Assembly (NCBI GenBank): GCA_016197345.1
Contig: JACPVY010000530.1
Location: 1-8,106 of the forward strand
Direction of reading: 5' to 3'
Origin: Burkholderiales bacterium
GTDB lineage: Bacteria > Pseudomonadota > Gammaproteobacteria > Burkholderiales > Burkholderiaceae_D
Length of the DNA: 8,106 bases
Shown here: positions 7,194-8,106 of the stretch, one piece after another
Numbering within the stretch: the first letter of the stretch is position 1
Layout of the letters: every line of letters starts with the position of its first letter
Notes under the pieces: model-generated
Databases searched by the model: none
Told to the model about the DNA's origin: nothing
The model's input: the letters and a program-made list of their open reading frames with translations, nothing else
Made by a program: the position numbers and the translations under genes

Positions 7194-7519
7194 CAGCAAG
7201 CCAGCACTGCAATTGTTGCGCCCATGTTAGTCAAGTGCCGATGATGCAAGAGAGCGGGCAGAAAAGCCACCATTTTTCGATAGGGTATAGCCTCAAAAGC
7301 GGTGAATATGATACGCTGCATCTACCTGCCTGTAGTCTTAGCAGACTTCCAGGTGATGCGAGGTGTCACTGTTGAGGGCAACGTGTAGATCACGATCAAC
7401 AGCAATAGCCAGCGCAGATCGTCATTCATGTGTTCACGCACTACTTTCGGGGTTCCCTTGATTTACAGAAGTTTCCTAAAAGCTGCTCACTTTCATCGTA
7501 ATTGCGTGCTGAGATTTTT
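7194..7519. other. Intergenic region between kinase and receiver gene
   Basis: No gene-like frame was seen in these 326 nt. They hold a strong compound hairpin (separate entry) and a second, weaker nested dyad: GTTGA (7371-7375) with TCAAC (7396-7400) enclosing CGTG (7382-7385) with CACG (7391-7394). TATGAT (7307-7312) resembles a -10 box but has no matching -35. No T-run follows either hairpin, so neither is an intrinsic terminator. The region could be a long leader of the receiver gene or hold a small RNA; the sequence does not decide. Confidence 0.45.
7317..7360 (+). other. Compound stem-loop in the intergenic region
   Basis: GCATCTACCTG (7318-7328) pairs with CAGGTGATGC (7350-7359) in ten base pairs with one bulged T (7323), plus a T-G wobble at 7317/7360. 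Inside, AGTCT (7334-7338) pairs perfectly with AGACT (7343-7347) around a TAGC tetraloop. The two stems are separated by a small internal loop. Such a two-tier structure suggests a folded RNA leader or small RNA, or a protein-binding dyad. The family is not recognised and no T-tract follows. Confidence 0.55.
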
Positions 7520-8106
7520 ATGACAAATGACACTGAAAAAGGCATGGATTTTCTGATCAACGATCAAGAAACTGTGCGCAACACCAAACCAACCTTGCCG
7601 CCATGGAAGATTTTGGTGATTGATGACGATGATCAGGTGCATGCCGTCACCCGCTTGGTGTTGCGCAGTTATCGTTTTCGTGGCCGGGGCTTGCAACTCA
7701 TTAGCGTCAGCTCAGCGCGCGAAGCACGCGAAGTGCTGCAAGAAGAAAGTGAAATTGCCCTAGCGCTAGTTGACGTGGTGATGGAAACCAAGACAGCTGG
7801 CCTGGATCTAGTCCGCACCATCCGCGATGAATACAAAAACCGTTCAATTCGTTTGATTTTACGCACGGGCCAACCTGGCCATGCACCAGAACAAGATGTC
7901 GTCGTCGATTATGAAATCGACGCCTATATGGCAAAAACCGATATCTCGGCACAAAAACTCTCCACCGCCATCACCGCCTCACTCCGCGCCTACGAATACA
8001 TCACCGAAATCCAAGGTTTGAATGTTGGCCTTGAAGCGCAAGTGGCGGAACGTACCGCCCAATTACAAGAATCGAACCAAGCCCTGCAACAAGGTGCTGA
8101 AACGCT
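7520..8106 (+). CDS. Receiver-domain signalling protein, C-terminus beyond window
   Basis: This is a response-regulator-type protein open to the right edge (195 codons seen). A short N-terminal extension (about 1-29) precedes a receiver domain with WKILVIDDDDQ (30-40, acidic pocket around D35-D38), phospho-acceptor D85 in ALVDVVMET, conserved T116 in LRTGQPG and K139 in YMAKTD. The HAVTRLVLRSY and RTGQPGHAPE segments resemble the receivers of the DUF3369-associated class, often joined to GAF, HD-GYP, GGDEF or kinase modules. It continues into a coiled coil, LEAQVAERTAQLQESNQAL, then QQGAET at the edge. This linker matches the one before the GAF domain of the upstream kinase, so a GAF-kinase or GAF-GGDEF output may follow outside the window. 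The start at 7520 has a weak GAG ribosome site 6 nt upstream; ATG 7544 is an alternative. It is the likely phosphate acceptor from the kinase encoded just upstream; that pairing is inferred from adjacency. Confidence 0.88.
   Translation, partial: MTNDTEKGMDFLINDQETVRNTKPTLPPWKILVIDDDDQVHAVTRLVLRSYRFRGRGLQLISVSSAREAREVLQEESEIALALVDVVMETKTAGLDLVRTIRDEYKNRSIRLILRTGQPGHAPEQDVVVDYEIDAYMAKTDISAQKLSTAITASLRAYEYITEIQGLNVGLEAQVAERTAQLQESNQALQQGAET

Overview
The window looks like chromosomal DNA from a betaproteobacterium, probably Burkholderiales/Oxalobacteraceae-like. This is inferred from moderate GC (about 50-55% by eye), the protein style and the type of sensor kinase. No rRNA or marker gene fixes the taxon, so the placement is tentative.

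Layout. (1) Positions 1-967, minus strand: a hipBA-type module. A 93-aa XRE-family HipB-like repressor (686-967) is followed with no gap by a HipA-like Ser/Thr kinase. The kinase runs off the left edge of the window, so its 228 visible codons are the N-terminal half. A near-perfect 22-bp dyad (997-1018) upstream of hipB is the likely autoregulatory operator. (2) Positions 1254-3212, plus strand, divergent from hipBA: a 652-aa UvrD/Rep-like superfamily 1A helicase. It keeps most helicase motifs but has an unusual Walker A, with AAKT where GKT-type residues are expected. (3) Positions 3413-7193, plus strand: one large periplasmic-propeller sensor histidine kinase (signal peptide, about 12 Reg_prop blades, Y_Y_Y domain, one TM helix, coiled coil, GAF, HisKA, HATPase) split into two reading frames. 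The +1 shift lies between 4242 and 4264, around a run of five G. Removing one G restores a continuous protein of about 1244-1259 aa. (4) Positions 7194-7519: a 326-nt gap with a strong compound hairpin (7317-7360). (5) Position 7520 to the right edge: the N-terminal part of a receiver-domain protein. Its coiled-coil linker closely resembles the linker of the upstream kinase.

How the parts work together. The split kinase and the receiver protein are the likely signalling unit: the kinase has no receiver of its own, and the next gene starts with one. Two palindromes and a promoter-like pair upstream of the kinase suggest its transcription is controlled. The hipBA pair and the helicase share a divergent 286-nt intergenic region. 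A joint function is possible but not shown. I saw no tRNA, rRNA, CRISPR array, insertion sequence or convincing intrinsic terminator.
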